The notes under the pieces: model-generated
Databases searched by the model: none
Seen by the model: only the letters and a program-made list of their open reading frames with translations
What the model was told of the DNA's origin: nothing
Source: Streptomyces sp. NBC_01214
GTDB taxonomy: Bacteria > Actinomycetota > Actinomycetes > Streptomycetales > Streptomycetaceae
Assembly: GCF_026340975.1 (NCBI RefSeq)
Contig: NZ_JAPEOS010000002.1
Span: forward strand, 2,167,001 to 2,231,000
Direction: 5' to 3'
Length of the DNA stretch: 64,000 nt
In this document: piece after piece, positions 50,652-59,313 of the stretch
Layout: each line of letters opens with the position of its first letter
Position numbering within the stretch: position 1 is the first letter of the stretch
Position numbers and translations under genes: made by a program

Positions 50652-51626
50652 TCAGGCCTCCGGGATCTCGAACTTGGTGGTGCGCTCCATGCCGGCCGCC
50701 CGGCCCTTGCCGGCGATGACCAGGGCCATCTTGCGGCTGGCCTCGTCGATCATCTCGTCGCCGAGCATCGCCGAGCCCTTCTTGCCGCCGGCCTCCGAGG
50801 TGCACCAGTCGTACGCGTCGAGGATCAGCTCGGCGTGGTCGTAGTCCTCCTGGGAGGGGGAGAAGACCTCGTTGGCCGCGTCGACCTGGCCGGGGTGCAG
50901 CACCCACTTGCCGTCGAAGCCCAGCGCGGCGGCCCGGCCGGCCACCTCGCGGTAGGCGTCCACGTCGCGGATCTGGAGGAAGGGGCCGTCGATCGCCTGG
51001 AGGTTGTGCATGCGGGCCGCCATCAGGATCCGCATCAGGATGTAGTGGTAGGCGTCCGCCGGGTAGCCGGGCGGCTGCATGCCCACGACCAGGGACTTCA
51101 TGTTGATGGAGGCCATGAAGTCGGCCGGGCCGAAGATGATGGTCTCCAGCCGCGGCGAGGCGGCGGCGATCTCGTCGACGTTCACCAGACCCTTGGCGTT
51201 CTCGATCTGCGCCTCGATGCCGATCTTGCCGACCTCGAAGCCCATGGTCTTCTCGATCTGGGTCAGCAGCAGGTCCAGGGCCACGACCTGCTGGGCGTCC
51301 TGGACCTTCGGCAGCATGATGCAGTCGAGGTTCTGGCCGGCGCCCTCGACGACCGTGATGACGTCGCGGTAGGTCCAGTGGGTGGTCCAGTCGTTGACGC
51401 GGACGACGCGGGTCTTGCCGGTCCAGTCGCCGTTGTTCAGCGCGTCCACGATGGTGTGGCGGGCGCCTTCCTTGGCGAGCGGCGCGCAGGCGTCCTCCAG
51501 GTCCAGGAAGACCTGGTCGGCCGGCAGGCCCTGGGCCTTCTCCAGGAACCGCGGGTTCGATCCGGGCACCGCGAGGCAGGAGCGACGCGGGCGAAGGCGG
51601 TTCACCGGGTGGACGGGCGTGGTCAT
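50652..51626 (-). CDS. mcl: Malyl-/beta-methylmalyl-CoA lyase (CitE-like)
   Basis: Encodes 324 residues of the HpcH/HpaI aldolase (CitE) family: RSCLAVPGSNPRFLEKAQGL, VFLDLEDACAPLAKEGAR with the metal ligands, IEAQIENAKGLVNVDEIA, IIFGPADFMASINM, GKWVLHPGQVDAANEVFSPS. It cleaves beta-methylmalyl-CoA to glyoxylate and propionyl-CoA. Its start overlaps the ecm stop by 4 bp (ATGA). Confidence 0.92.
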   Translation of the reverse strand: MTTPVHPVNRLRPRRSCLAVPGSNPRFLEKAQGLPADQVFLDLEDACAPLAKEGARHTIVDALNNGDWTGKTRVVRVNDWTTHWTYRDVITVVEGAGQNLDCIMLPKVQDAQQVVALDLLLTQIEKTMGFEVGKIGIEAQIENAKGLVNVDEIAAASPRLETIIFGPADFMASINMKSLVVGMQPPGYPADAYHYILMRILMAARMHNLQAIDGPFLQIRDVDAYREVAGRAAALGFDGKWVLHPGQVDAANEVFSPSQEDYDHAELILDAYDWCTSEAGGKKGSAMLGDEMIDEASRKMALVIAGKGRAAGMERTTKFEIPEA

Positions 51627-53704
51627 GCGGGGACCTCCGTGCTTGCAACGAGTGCGTTGTCGATGTCGAGGGGGGCGAGCTTGTTGGCCTTGCGGATCTC
51701 GTCGACGATACGGCCGATGATCTCCGTGATGCCGAAGTCCTTCGGCGTGAAGACGGCGGCGACACCCGCTGCCTTGAGCGTCACGGCGTCGGCGTTCGGA
51801 ATGATGCCTCCGACGATGACGGGGATGTCACCCGCCCCCGCCGTCCGCAGCCGTTCCAGGACGTCCGGGACCAGAGCGCTGTGCGAGCCGGACAGGATGG
51901 ACAGTCCCACGCAGTGCACGTCCTCGGCCAGCGCCGCGGTGGAGATCTCCTCCGGGGTCAGCCTGATGCCCTGGTAGACCACCTCGAAGCCGGCGTCGCG
52001 GGCCCGGACGGCGATCTGCTCGGCGCCGTTGGAGTGCCCGTCCAGGCCGGGCTTGCCGACCAGCAGGCGCAGCCGGCCCGAGCCGAGCTCGTCGGCCGTG
52101 CGGGACACCTTCTCGCGGACCTCGTGCATCGGCGTACCGGGCTCCGCGGTGACCGCCACCGGGGCCGAGGAGACCCCGGTCGGGGCGCGGAACTCACCGA
52201 ACACCTCGCGCAGGGCGCTGGCCCACTCGCCGGTGGTGACACCGGCGCGGGCGCACTCCAGCGTGGCCTCCATCAGGTTCTCGGTGCCCGCCGCGGCCTC
52301 CTTGAGGCGCTCCAGCGCCTGCTGGGTGGTGGGGAAGACGAACGGGTCGCCGTTCCCCTGGCGGTCCGAGGACTCCTGCCGCTCGGCGCGCCAGCGGCCG
52401 ATGCGCTCGACGGTCAGCGCCTCCGTTGCCGGGTCGACCGTCATGATGGCGCCGTCCAGGTCGGAGGTGAGCGGGTTCTCCTCGGTCTGCTGGAAGCAGT
52501 TGACGCCGACGATCTTGTCCTCGCCGGCCTCGATCCGCGCCCGCCGCTCGGCGTGCGAGGAGACCAGCTCGCCCTTCAGGTAACCGGACTCGACGGCGGC
52601 CATGGCGCCGCCCATCTCCTGGATCCGGTCGATCTCGGCCAGGCAGTCGGCGACCAGGGAGTCGACTTTGGCCTCGATGACGTGGGATCCGGCGAAGATG
52701 TCCTCGTACTCCAGCAGGTCGCTCTCGAGCGCCAGGACCTGCTGGATGCGCAGCGACCACTGCTGGTCCCAGGGCCGGGGCAGACCCAGCGCCTCGTTCC
52801 AGGCGGGCAGCTGCACGGCGCGGGCGCGGGCGTCCTTGGAGAGGGTGACCGCGAGCATCTCCAGCACGATGCGCTGGACGTTGTTCTCCGGCTGCGCCTC
52901 GGTCAGCCCCAGGGAGTTGACCTGGACGCCGTAACGGAAGCGACGCTGCTTCGCGTTCTCGATGCCGTAGCGCTCCTTGGTGACCTTGTCCCAGATGCGG
53001 CCGAAGGCGCGCATCTTGCACATCTCCTCGATGAAGCGGACGCCCGCGTTCACGAAGAAGGAGATCCGGGCGACGACCTCGCCGAAGCGCTCCTGGGGCA
53101 CCTGGCCCGAGTCGCGCACCGAGTCGAGGACCGCGATCGCCGTGGACATCGCGTACGAGATCTCCTGGACCGGGGTGGCCCCGGCCTCCTGGAGGTGGTA
53201 CGAGCAGATGTTGATCGGGTTCCACTTGGGAATGTGGTTGACCGTGTACGCGATCATGTCCGTCGTCAGCCGCAGGGACGGCCCCGGCGGGAAGACGTGC
53301 GTCCCGCGCGAGAGGTACTCCTTGACGATGTCGTTCTGGGTGGTGCCCTGGAGCTGGGCGATGTCCGCGCCCTGCTCCTCGGCCGCCACCTGGTAGAGCG
53401 CCAGCAGCCACATGGCCGTGGCATTGATCGTCATCGAGGTGTTCATCTGCTCCAGGGGTATGTCCTGGAACAGCCGCCGCATGTCGCCCAGATGGGAGAC
53501 CGGGACCCCGACCCGACCCACCTCGCCGCGGGCGAGGATGTGGTCGGGGTCGTAGCCGGTCTGCGTCGGCAGGTCGAACGCGACCGACAGGCCGGTCTGG
53601 CCCTTGGCGAGGTTGCGGCGGTACAGCTCGTTGGACGCTTCGGCCGTGGAGTGGCCGGCGTACGTCCGCATGAGCCACGGACGGTCCTTCTGGCGCTCTG
53701 TCAT
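51623..53704 (-). CDS. meaA: Ethylmalonyl-CoA mutase (MeaA-like), B12-dependent
   Basis: Encodes 693 residues. The N-terminal mutase domain (TQTGYDPDHILARGEVGRVG, SMTINATAMWLLALYQVAAE, IVKEYLSRGTHVFPPGPSLR) is followed by a C-terminal cobalamin-binding domain with base-off motif GLDGHSNGAEQIAVRARDAG and SGSHSALVPDVLERL. The single-chain MeaA form acts as ethylmalonyl-CoA mutase, turning ethylmalonyl-CoA into methylsuccinyl-CoA. Position directly after ccr supports this over the two-subunit methylmalonyl-CoA mutase. The gap to ccr is 31 bp. Confidence 0.93.
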   Translation of the reverse strand: MTERQKDRPWLMRTYAGHSTAEASNELYRRNLAKGQTGLSVAFDLPTQTGYDPDHILARGEVGRVGVPVSHLGDMRRLFQDIPLEQMNTSMTINATAMWLLALYQVAAEEQGADIAQLQGTTQNDIVKEYLSRGTHVFPPGPSLRLTTDMIAYTVNHIPKWNPINICSYHLQEAGATPVQEISYAMSTAIAVLDSVRDSGQVPQERFGEVVARISFFVNAGVRFIEEMCKMRAFGRIWDKVTKERYGIENAKQRRFRYGVQVNSLGLTEAQPENNVQRIVLEMLAVTLSKDARARAVQLPAWNEALGLPRPWDQQWSLRIQQVLALESDLLEYEDIFAGSHVIEAKVDSLVADCLAEIDRIQEMGGAMAAVESGYLKGELVSSHAERRARIEAGEDKIVGVNCFQQTEENPLTSDLDGAIMTVDPATEALTVERIGRWRAERQESSDRQGNGDPFVFPTTQQALERLKEAAAGTENLMEATLECARAGVTTGEWASALREVFGEFRAPTGVSSAPVAVTAEPGTPMHEVREKVSRTADELGSGRLRLLVGKPGLDGHSNGAEQIAVRARDAGFEVVYQGIRLTPEEISTAALAEDVHCVGLSILSGSHSALVPDVLERLRTAGAGDIPVIVGGIIPNADAVTLKAAGVAAVFTPKDFGITEIIGRIVDEIRKANKLAPLDIDNALVASTEVPA

Positions 53705-53735
53705 CTCAGGCTGTCCCTTAGGCCTTTGAACGGTC

Positions 53736-55073
53736 TCAGACGTTGCGGAAGCGGTTGATGGCGTCGAGGTGCTTGGCGCGCATCTCGTGGTCGCGGACGC
53801 CCAGGCCCTCCTCGGGGGCCAGCGCGAGGACGCCGACCTTGCCCTGGTGGAGGTTGCGGTGGACGTCGTAGGCGGCCTGGCCGGTCTCCTCCAGGGAGTA
53901 GACCTTCGACAGGGTGGGGTGGATCTTGCCCTTGGCGATCAGGCGGTTGGCTTCCCAGGCCTCGCGGTAGTTGGCGAAGTGCGAGCCGACGATCCGCTTC
54001 AGCGACATCCACAGGTAGCGGTTGTCGTACTGGTGCATGTAGCCCGAGGTCGAGGCGCAGGTGGTGATGGTGCCGCCCTTGCGGGTGACGTACACCGAGG
54101 CGCCGAAGGTCTCGCGGCCCGGGTGCTCGAAGACGATGTCGATGTCCTCGCCGCCGGTCAGCTCGCGGATCTTGGAGCCGAAGCGCTTCCACTCGCGCGG
54201 GTCCTGGGTGTGCTCGTCCTTCCAGAACTTGTAGCCCTCGGCGTTGCGGTCGATGACCGCCGTGGCGCCCATGGCCCGGCAGATGTCCGCCTTCTCGGGG
54301 CTGGAGACCACGCAGATCGGGTTGGCGCCGCCGGCCAGCGCGAACTGGGTGGCGTAGGAGCCGAGGCCGCCGCTGGCGCCCCAGATCAGGACGTTGTCGC
54401 CCTGCTTCATGCCGGCGCCGTTCTGGGAGACCAGCTGGCGGTAGGCGGTGGAGTTGACCAGACCGGGGGAGGCGGCCTCCTCCCAGCTCAGGTGGTCGGG
54501 CTTCGGCATCAGCTGGTTCGACTTGACCAGGGCGATCTCCGCCAGGCCGCCGAAGTTGGTCTCGAAGCCCCAGATGCGCTGCTCGGGGTCGAGCATCGTG
54601 TCGTTGTGGCCGTCGGAGGACTCCAGCTCGACCGAGAGGCAGTGCGCGACGACCTCGTCGCCCGGGTTCCAGGCGTTGACGCCGGGGCCGGTGCGCAGCA
54701 CGACGCCCGCGAGGTCGGAACCGATGACGTGGTACGGCAGGTCGTGGCGCTTGGTGAGCTCCGACAGGCGGCCGTAGCGCTCCAGGAAGCTGAAGGTGGA
54801 AACCGGCTCGAAGATCGAGGTCCACACGGAGTTGTAGTTGACCGACGAGGCCATGACGGCGACCAGGGCCTCGCCCGGGCCGAGCTCCGGCACCGGGACC
54901 TGGTCCAGGTGCAGGGACTTGCGCGGGTCCTTCTCGCGCGTGGTGAGCCCGGCGAACATCTCCGCCTCGTCCTTGTGCACGGTGATCGCGCGGTAGGACT
55001 CGGGAAGCGGCAGGGCCGCGAAGTCTGCTGCGGTGGCGGACTGCGACTGAATCGCGTCCAGGATGTCCTTCAC
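53736..55073 (-). CDS. ccr: Crotonyl-CoA carboxylase/reductase
   Basis: Encodes 445 residues from GTG 55073, set by GGAGG about 10 bases upstream. MDR-superfamily reductase: VMASSVNYNSVWTSIFEPVS, WGFETNFGGLAEIALVKSNQ (the Phe-Glu pair involved in CO2 binding in the family), NADPH motif IWGASGGLGSYATQFALAGG. It carboxylates and reduces crotonyl-CoA to ethylmalonyl-CoA, the defining step of the pathway and a source of extender units for polyketides. First gene of ccr-meaA-mcl-mch-mcd, with a 405-bp upstream region holding a motif shared with the dehydrogenase gene. Confidence 0.96.
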   Translation of the reverse strand: MKDILDAIQSQSATAADFAALPLPESYRAITVHKDEAEMFAGLTTREKDPRKSLHLDQVPVPELGPGEALVAVMASSVNYNSVWTSIFEPVSTFSFLERYGRLSELTKRHDLPYHVIGSDLAGVVLRTGPGVNAWNPGDEVVAHCLSVELESSDGHNDTMLDPEQRIWGFETNFGGLAEIALVKSNQLMPKPDHLSWEEAASPGLVNSTAYRQLVSQNGAGMKQGDNVLIWGASGGLGSYATQFALAGGANPICVVSSPEKADICRAMGATAVIDRNAEGYKFWKDEHTQDPREWKRFGSKIRELTGGEDIDIVFEHPGRETFGASVYVTRKGGTITTCASTSGYMHQYDNRYLWMSLKRIVGSHFANYREAWEANRLIAKGKIHPTLSKVYSLEETGQAAYDVHRNLHQGKVGVLALAPEEGLGVRDHEMRAKHLDAINRFRNV

Positions 55074-55344
55074 GGTGAGCCTCCGGCTAGCGCTGATGAG
55101 GGTGCGCTGAGGTAAACGGGGTGCGTGGTGCGGGTGCGGTGTGCCGTCGGTCCGGCTGGTGCAGTGGTGCTGGGCGACGCCCGTGGTGAGGCGTGCGGTG
55201 CCTGGTGACGCAGGCGATCCGGGGCGCGTTCCACGCCGGGTGGGCGTGGGTCGCGGGGACATCCGGACCACTTCAACGTATGGCACCCCGTGTCACCCGG
55301 CAAGGCACCGCGTGCCAAAACTTTCTCTCATTTGCGGATTGACC

Positions 55345-55370
55345 TGCACCGATGAGCGATGATCGATCAG
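55345..55370. promoter_or_regulatory. Shared 26-bp motif upstream of ccr
   Basis: TGCACCGAT, then GAG, then CGATGATCGATCAG; about 270 bp before the ccr start. It contains the perfect 10-bp palindrome TGATCGATCA. It matches 58562-58587 at 21 of 26 positions in the same orientation. It is a candidate binding site for a regulator of both transcription units, possibly the TetR protein encoded between them. The rest of the 55074-55404 region shows no gene. Confidence 0.6.
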
Positions 55371-55404
55371 AGTTACCCGCGAGTAGGGGCAAGCCGGACA
55401 TACG

Positions 55405-55439
55405 ACAGTGGCCGCCCCCGGAACGGGAGCGGCCACTGT
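55405..55439 (-). terminator. Terminator of the tetR gene
   Basis: ACAGTGGCCGC (55405-55415) pairs with GCGGCCACTGT (55429-55439), with a small CCCG/CGGG inner stem, about 40 bp after the TetR stop. It isolates tetR from ccr. Confidence 0.8.
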
Positions 55440-55478
55440 GACCAGGCGCACCCCCGGCGGTCACTGGGGGAGCGGTTG

Positions 55479-56291
55479 CTACTTGGCGCGCAGCGCCTCT
55501 TCGATGGTCCGCATGACCTCGTCCAGCGGGGCGTCGGTCCGGGCCACCGCCACCAACACCTCGCCCTGCGTGCGCACGGCCGCCGGAGCGGCCGGTTCCG
55601 TACTCAGGGTGCGGCCCGCACCGATGCCCGTGCCGAACGTCTTCCGGACGATCGAGAAGGCGTGGTCCAGCTGCGCCTCGACGTCCCCCTGGCCGCCCGC
55701 GCGCAGCCAGCGCCGCAGCACGTGGTTGTGGGCGGTGACCACCGCCGAGGCGGCCACCTCGGCCAGCAGCGGGTCGTCGTTGCCGTCGTGGTGGTCGTGC
55801 TCGTCGAAATGGGCCAGCAGGTAGCGGGTGAACAGCCGCTCGTACCGGGCCACCGAGGCGATCTCCCGCTCCCGCAGCGCCGGCACCTCACGGGTCAGCC
55901 GGTAGCGCTCCACCGACACCGCCGGCGAGGCGGCGTACATCTTCATGACTTCCTTGATCCCGCGGCACACCGTGTCGAGCGGGTGCTCGTGCGCCGGGGC
56001 CACGTCCAGGACGGCCTCGGCGCGGGTCAGGGTGTCGTCGTGGTCCGGGAAGATCGCCTCTTCCTTGGACCGGAAGTGCCGGAAGAAGGTCCGCCGCGCC
56101 ACCCCGGCGGTCGCGGCGATCTCGTCGACCGTCGTCGCCTCGTACCCCTTGGTCGCGAAGAGCTCCATGGCCGCGGCAGCGAGCTCGCGGCGCATCTTGA
56201 GCCGCTGGGCGGCCGCCTTGGTGCCGGCCGGACTCTCCGGGGTGTCGGAGGCCGTGGCGGCGCGGGGCGAGGTCTTGGCGGGCTGGGACAT
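55479..56291 (-). CDS. TetR-family regulator next to ccr
   Basis: Encodes 270 residues from ATG 56291 (ATG 56309 would add six). After a disordered Ser/Thr/Ala N-terminus of about 25 residues comes the TetR HTH (AAAAMELFATKGYEATTVDE, IAATAGVARRTFFRHFRSKE). The ligand domain is helical with an unusual His/Asp-rich loop (FDEHDHHDGNDDPLLAE) that may bind metal. A regulator at this place beside ccr is common in streptomycetes and may control the pathway genes; direct evidence is limited to position and the shared upstream motifs. Confidence 0.88.
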   Translation of the reverse strand: MSQPAKTSPRAATASDTPESPAGTKAAAQRLKMRRELAAAAMELFATKGYEATTVDEIAATAGVARRTFFRHFRSKEEAIFPDHDDTLTRAEAVLDVAPAHEHPLDTVCRGIKEVMKMYAASPAVSVERYRLTREVPALREREIASVARYERLFTRYLLAHFDEHDHHDGNDDPLLAEVAASAVVTAHNHVLRRWLRAGGQGDVEAQLDHAFSIVRKTFGTGIGAGRTLSTEPAAPAAVRTQGEVLVAVARTDAPLDEVMRTIEEALRAK

Positions 56292-56387
56292 AGAGCGAAA
56301 GTACTTCATTCGTGCAGGGGTGCGCGCCTGCGGGGGGTGAGAGAGGGGTGGATGCGGGGGAGGGCCCGCACTGGGCTCGTGAGGGTT

Positions 56388-56413
56388 GGCCCGCCGTGAG
56401 GGTCCGGCGGGCC
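56388..56413 (-). terminator. Terminator of the hydroxyacyl-CoA dehydrogenase gene
   Basis: GGCCCGCCG (56388-56396) and CGGCGGGCC (56405-56413) with an 8-nt loop, about 42 bases past the stop codon. Confidence 0.7.
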
Positions 56414-56454
56414 CGAGCAGCCCTCCCCACGCATCCGGCTCGTGGCCCGACGGA

Positions 56455-58254
56455 TTACCGGCGGGCGGCGTACTCACGGAATCCGCGGCCGGTCTTCCGG
56501 CCCAGGCAGCCCGCCGCCACCAGGTGCTCCAGCAGCGGGGACGGGGCCAGGCCCGGGTCGCGGAACTCCTTGTGCAGGACCTTCTCGATGGCCAGCGAGA
56601 CGTCCAGACCGACCACGTCGAGGAGCTCGAACGGGCCCATCGGGTAGCCGCCGCCCAGCTTCATCGCCGCGTCGATCTGGTCGATGTCGGCGTAGTGCTG
56701 CTCGACCATCTTGATCGCGTTGTTGAGGTACGGGAACAGCAGCGCGTTCACGATGAAGCCGGCCCGGTCGCCGCAGTCCACCGGGTGCTTGCGCACCTTG
56801 AGGCAGATCTCGCGGACCGTGGCGTGCACGTCGTCGGCGGTCAGGACGGTCCGGACCACCTCGACCAGCTTCATCGCCGGGGCCGGGTTGAAGAAGTGCA
56901 TGCCGATCACGTCCTGCGGACGCGAGGTCACGCGGGCGACCGCGATCACCGGCAGCGAAGAGGTGGTGGTGGCCAGCACCGCACCCGGCTTGCAGACCTT
57001 GTCCAGGGTCGCGAAGAGCTCCTGCTTGACCGCCAGGTCCTCGGCGACGGCCTCGACGGCAAGGTCCACCTCGGCGAAGGCGTCCAGCGATCCGGCCGGG
57101 GTGATCCGGTCCAGGGTCTGGGCCGCGCCCTCCTCGGTCAGGCGGCCCTTGGACACCGCACGGCCCAAGGACTTCCCGATCGCGGCCTTGGCGGCCTCGG
57201 CCTTCTCCTGGCTGCGGGCGGCGAGCACCACGCTGTAACCGGCCTGCGCGAAGACCTGGGCGATCCCGCTCGCCATCGTTCCCGAGCCGGCCACGCCGAC
57301 CGAGCTGACGGGGCGGCCGGTGCCGACCAGGGACCCGTCGAGCGGGGTCTGCAGGTCGCGGACGATCACCGAGCTGCCCGGCGCCTCGTACGTGTAGAAG
57401 CCGCGGCCGGACTTCTGCCCGGTCAGGCCCGCCTCGGCCAGCTGGCCCAGGATCGGGGCCGGGGCGTGCAGCCGGTCGCCGGAGGAGGCGTACATGGCCT
57501 CCAGGACGGTGCGGGCGGTGTCCACGCCGATCAGGTCGAGCAGCGCGAGCGGGCCCATGGGCAGCCCGCAGCCGAGCCGCATCGCCGCGTCGATGTCCTC
57601 GCGGGAGGCGTACCGCGCCTCGTACATGGCGGCGGCCTGGTTGAGGTAGCCGAAGAGCAGGCCGTCGGCGACGAAGCCGGGCCGGTCGCCGACCGGAACG
57701 GGCTCCTTGCCGAGCTCGCGGGCCAGTTCGGTGACCGCCTCGACGGCCGGCGGGGCGGTCAGGACGCAGGAGACGATCTCGACCAGCTTCATCGCGGGGG
57801 CGGGGTTGAAGAAGTGCAGGCCCAGCACGCGCTCGGGGCGCAGGGACTCGGCGGCCATGCGCGTCACCGACAGGGCGTTGGTGCCGGTGGCCAAGATGGT
57901 GTCGGGCCGCACGATCGCGTCGAGCTCGCGGAACACCTGCTGCTTGATCTCGTACGACTCGGGGACGACCTCGATGACCAGATCGGCCTCGGCGGCGGCG
58001 CCCAGATCGGTGAAGGTGCGGAAGCGGGCGAGCACGTCGGCCCGCTCCTGCTCGGTGAGGCGCTCCCGGGCGACGGAGCGCGCGGTGGCCGCGGCGAGGG
58101 AGGTCGCGGCCCGCTGGGCGGCGGCCTCGCTGATGTCGATGCCGATGACCTCGCGGCCGGCCCGGGCGAGGACCTCGGCGATGCCGGTGCCCATCGTGCC
58201 GAGGCCGACGACGGCGATGGTCTGGAGGGTGGGCTGACTGGACTGACGGTCCAT
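56455..58254 (-). CDS. Duplicated-domain 3-hydroxyacyl-CoA dehydrogenase
   Basis: Encodes 599 residues made of two complete 3-hydroxyacyl-CoA dehydrogenases in tandem. Each has its NAD motif (AVVGLGTMGTGIAEVLARAG at about 13 and GVAGSGTMASGIAQVFAQAG at about 317) and its catalytic His region (LGLHFFNPAPAMKLVEIV and IGMHFFNPAPAMKLVEVV) followed by a helical dimer domain. Both active sites look intact. No enoyl-CoA hydratase domain is fused. The likely job is acetoacetyl-CoA to 3-hydroxybutyryl-CoA, feeding crotonyl-CoA to Ccr. Start chosen at ATG 58254 after GGAG. It shares an upstream motif with ccr. Confidence 0.92.
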   Translation of the reverse strand: MDRQSSQPTLQTIAVVGLGTMGTGIAEVLARAGREVIGIDISEAAAQRAATSLAAATARSVARERLTEQERADVLARFRTFTDLGAAAEADLVIEVVPESYEIKQQVFRELDAIVRPDTILATGTNALSVTRMAAESLRPERVLGLHFFNPAPAMKLVEIVSCVLTAPPAVEAVTELARELGKEPVPVGDRPGFVADGLLFGYLNQAAAMYEARYASREDIDAAMRLGCGLPMGPLALLDLIGVDTARTVLEAMYASSGDRLHAPAPILGQLAEAGLTGQKSGRGFYTYEAPGSSVIVRDLQTPLDGSLVGTGRPVSSVGVAGSGTMASGIAQVFAQAGYSVVLAARSQEKAEAAKAAIGKSLGRAVSKGRLTEEGAAQTLDRITPAGSLDAFAEVDLAVEAVAEDLAVKQELFATLDKVCKPGAVLATTTSSLPVIAVARVTSRPQDVIGMHFFNPAPAMKLVEVVRTVLTADDVHATVREICLKVRKHPVDCGDRAGFIVNALLFPYLNNAIKMVEQHYADIDQIDAAMKLGGGYPMGPFELLDVVGLDVSLAIEKVLHKEFRDPGLAPSPLLEHLVAAGCLGRKTGRGFREYAARR

Positions 58255-58650
58255 CGAGGGACTCCAGTGGATGAGGGTGACGACTGAGAGGGCGCGCGGC
58301 GCACGGCGCGCGCGGATGCCGTACGGAAGAGCCGTGCGGTGAAGGACCCGGGGTGAGCGGGCCCGAAGAGGGGGTGCCCGCGGAGAACGAGTCCCCGGGG
58401 CGGAAACGGCGGAACCCTGTCCCGGGGTCACACCGTGAAGAAACGAACCGACCGGCACGAGGCGGCTGCGTCACCAGGCCGCCCTCGTACGTGTTGCAAC
58501 GACAGTAACCCGCCGGTAACTGGTCCGCCAGAGCGCGGAGATGTGACCTGTACCGCCCAAATGTACCGATCATCGATCATCGATCAACGGGCCGTCCCCG
58601 ATGTCCCGAAACCCGGCACGGCGACCGCTGCGTCCCCCTAGGGTGGCCGG
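58255..58650. promoter_or_regulatory. Divergent upstream region with shared motif (58562-58587)
   Basis: No gene seen in 396 bp. At 58562-58587 lies TGTACCGAT, CAT, CGATCATCGATCAA, the counterpart of the element upstream of ccr. Its ATCGAT cores recur at 10-11-bp spacing. A TGACCTGTACCG sequence just before it (58540-58556) also has a close match at 55340 beside the ccr copy. The HEAT-repeat gene on the plus strand has its own TAGGGT at 58639. Confidence 0.6.
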
Positions 58651-59202
58651 GTGAACGACGTGCTGGAGCGCCTGCGGGCGGAGGCGGGACCGTCACCCGA
58701 GTACGAGGTGCTGCTCACCGCCGCCCCCGATGGTCTCGCCGCCTCCCTGACTTCGGCCGGGCTGCCCCTGTGGGCCCGCGAACTGGCCGCGTACCGACTG
58801 GGCCTCGCGGGAGACCGCCGCGCCTTCGAATCCCTCGTGCTGCTCCTGAACCACCGGGACCCGGCCCGCTGCGCGGCCGCCGCCGAGGCGCTGGCCGTCC
58901 TCGACGACCCGCGCACCGCCCGCGCGGCAGCGGCCCTCGCCACCAACGCCCTGCGCACGGCCTACGCCCTGCAGCCCGTACGGCTGCTCGTCGCCCTGCG
59001 CGCCCCCGAGTCCGTACCGGCCCTGATGGCCACCCTCTCGCGGCTGCTGCACCCGCACGACCCGTACTGGCGGGTGGCCCTGGCCTGCATCGAGGGCCTC
59101 GGTGCGCTCGCCGATCCCCGGGCCCGCGAACTGCTCACCCGCGCCCAGTCCCACCCCCGGCTGGCGGTGGCGGCAACGGCCGCGCTGCGCAACCTGGACT
59201 GA
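58651..59202 (+). CDS. HEAT-repeat protein, 183 aa
   Basis: Encodes 183 residues from GTG. Helical repeats of about 30 residues: LWARELAAYRLGLAGDRRAF, RCAAAAEALAVLDDPRTARA, VALACIEGLGALADPRAREL, AVAATAALRNLD. This is a HEAT/PBS-lyase-like solenoid with no catalytic residue, probably a protein-binding scaffold. TAGGGT (58639-58644) is 6 bases before the GTG, predicting a leaderless mRNA. A patch of degenerate GCGCACGGG-type tandem repeats follows the stop to about 59310. Confidence 0.8.
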   Translation: MNDVLERLRAEAGPSPEYEVLLTAAPDGLAASLTSAGLPLWARELAAYRLGLAGDRRAFESLVLLLNHRDPARCAAAAEALAVLDDPRTARAAAALATNALRTAYALQPVRLLVALRAPESVPALMATLSRLLHPHDPYWRVALACIEGLGALADPRARELLTRAQSHPRLAVAATAALRNLD

Positions 59203-59313
59203 GGCGCGCGGGCCGAGGCGCACGGGTTGAGGTGCGCGGGCCGGGCATCGCGGGTTGAGGCGCACGGGCTGGAGTGCGCAGGCCGGGGTGCGCAGGCCGG
59301 GGATCGCGGCCCG

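Noticed and set aside
59203..59313. Degenerate GCGCACGGG-like repeats between the HEAT and ridA genes as a functional RNA
   Set aside because: Only loose tandem similarity and no stable conserved stem; probably simple-sequence expansion.
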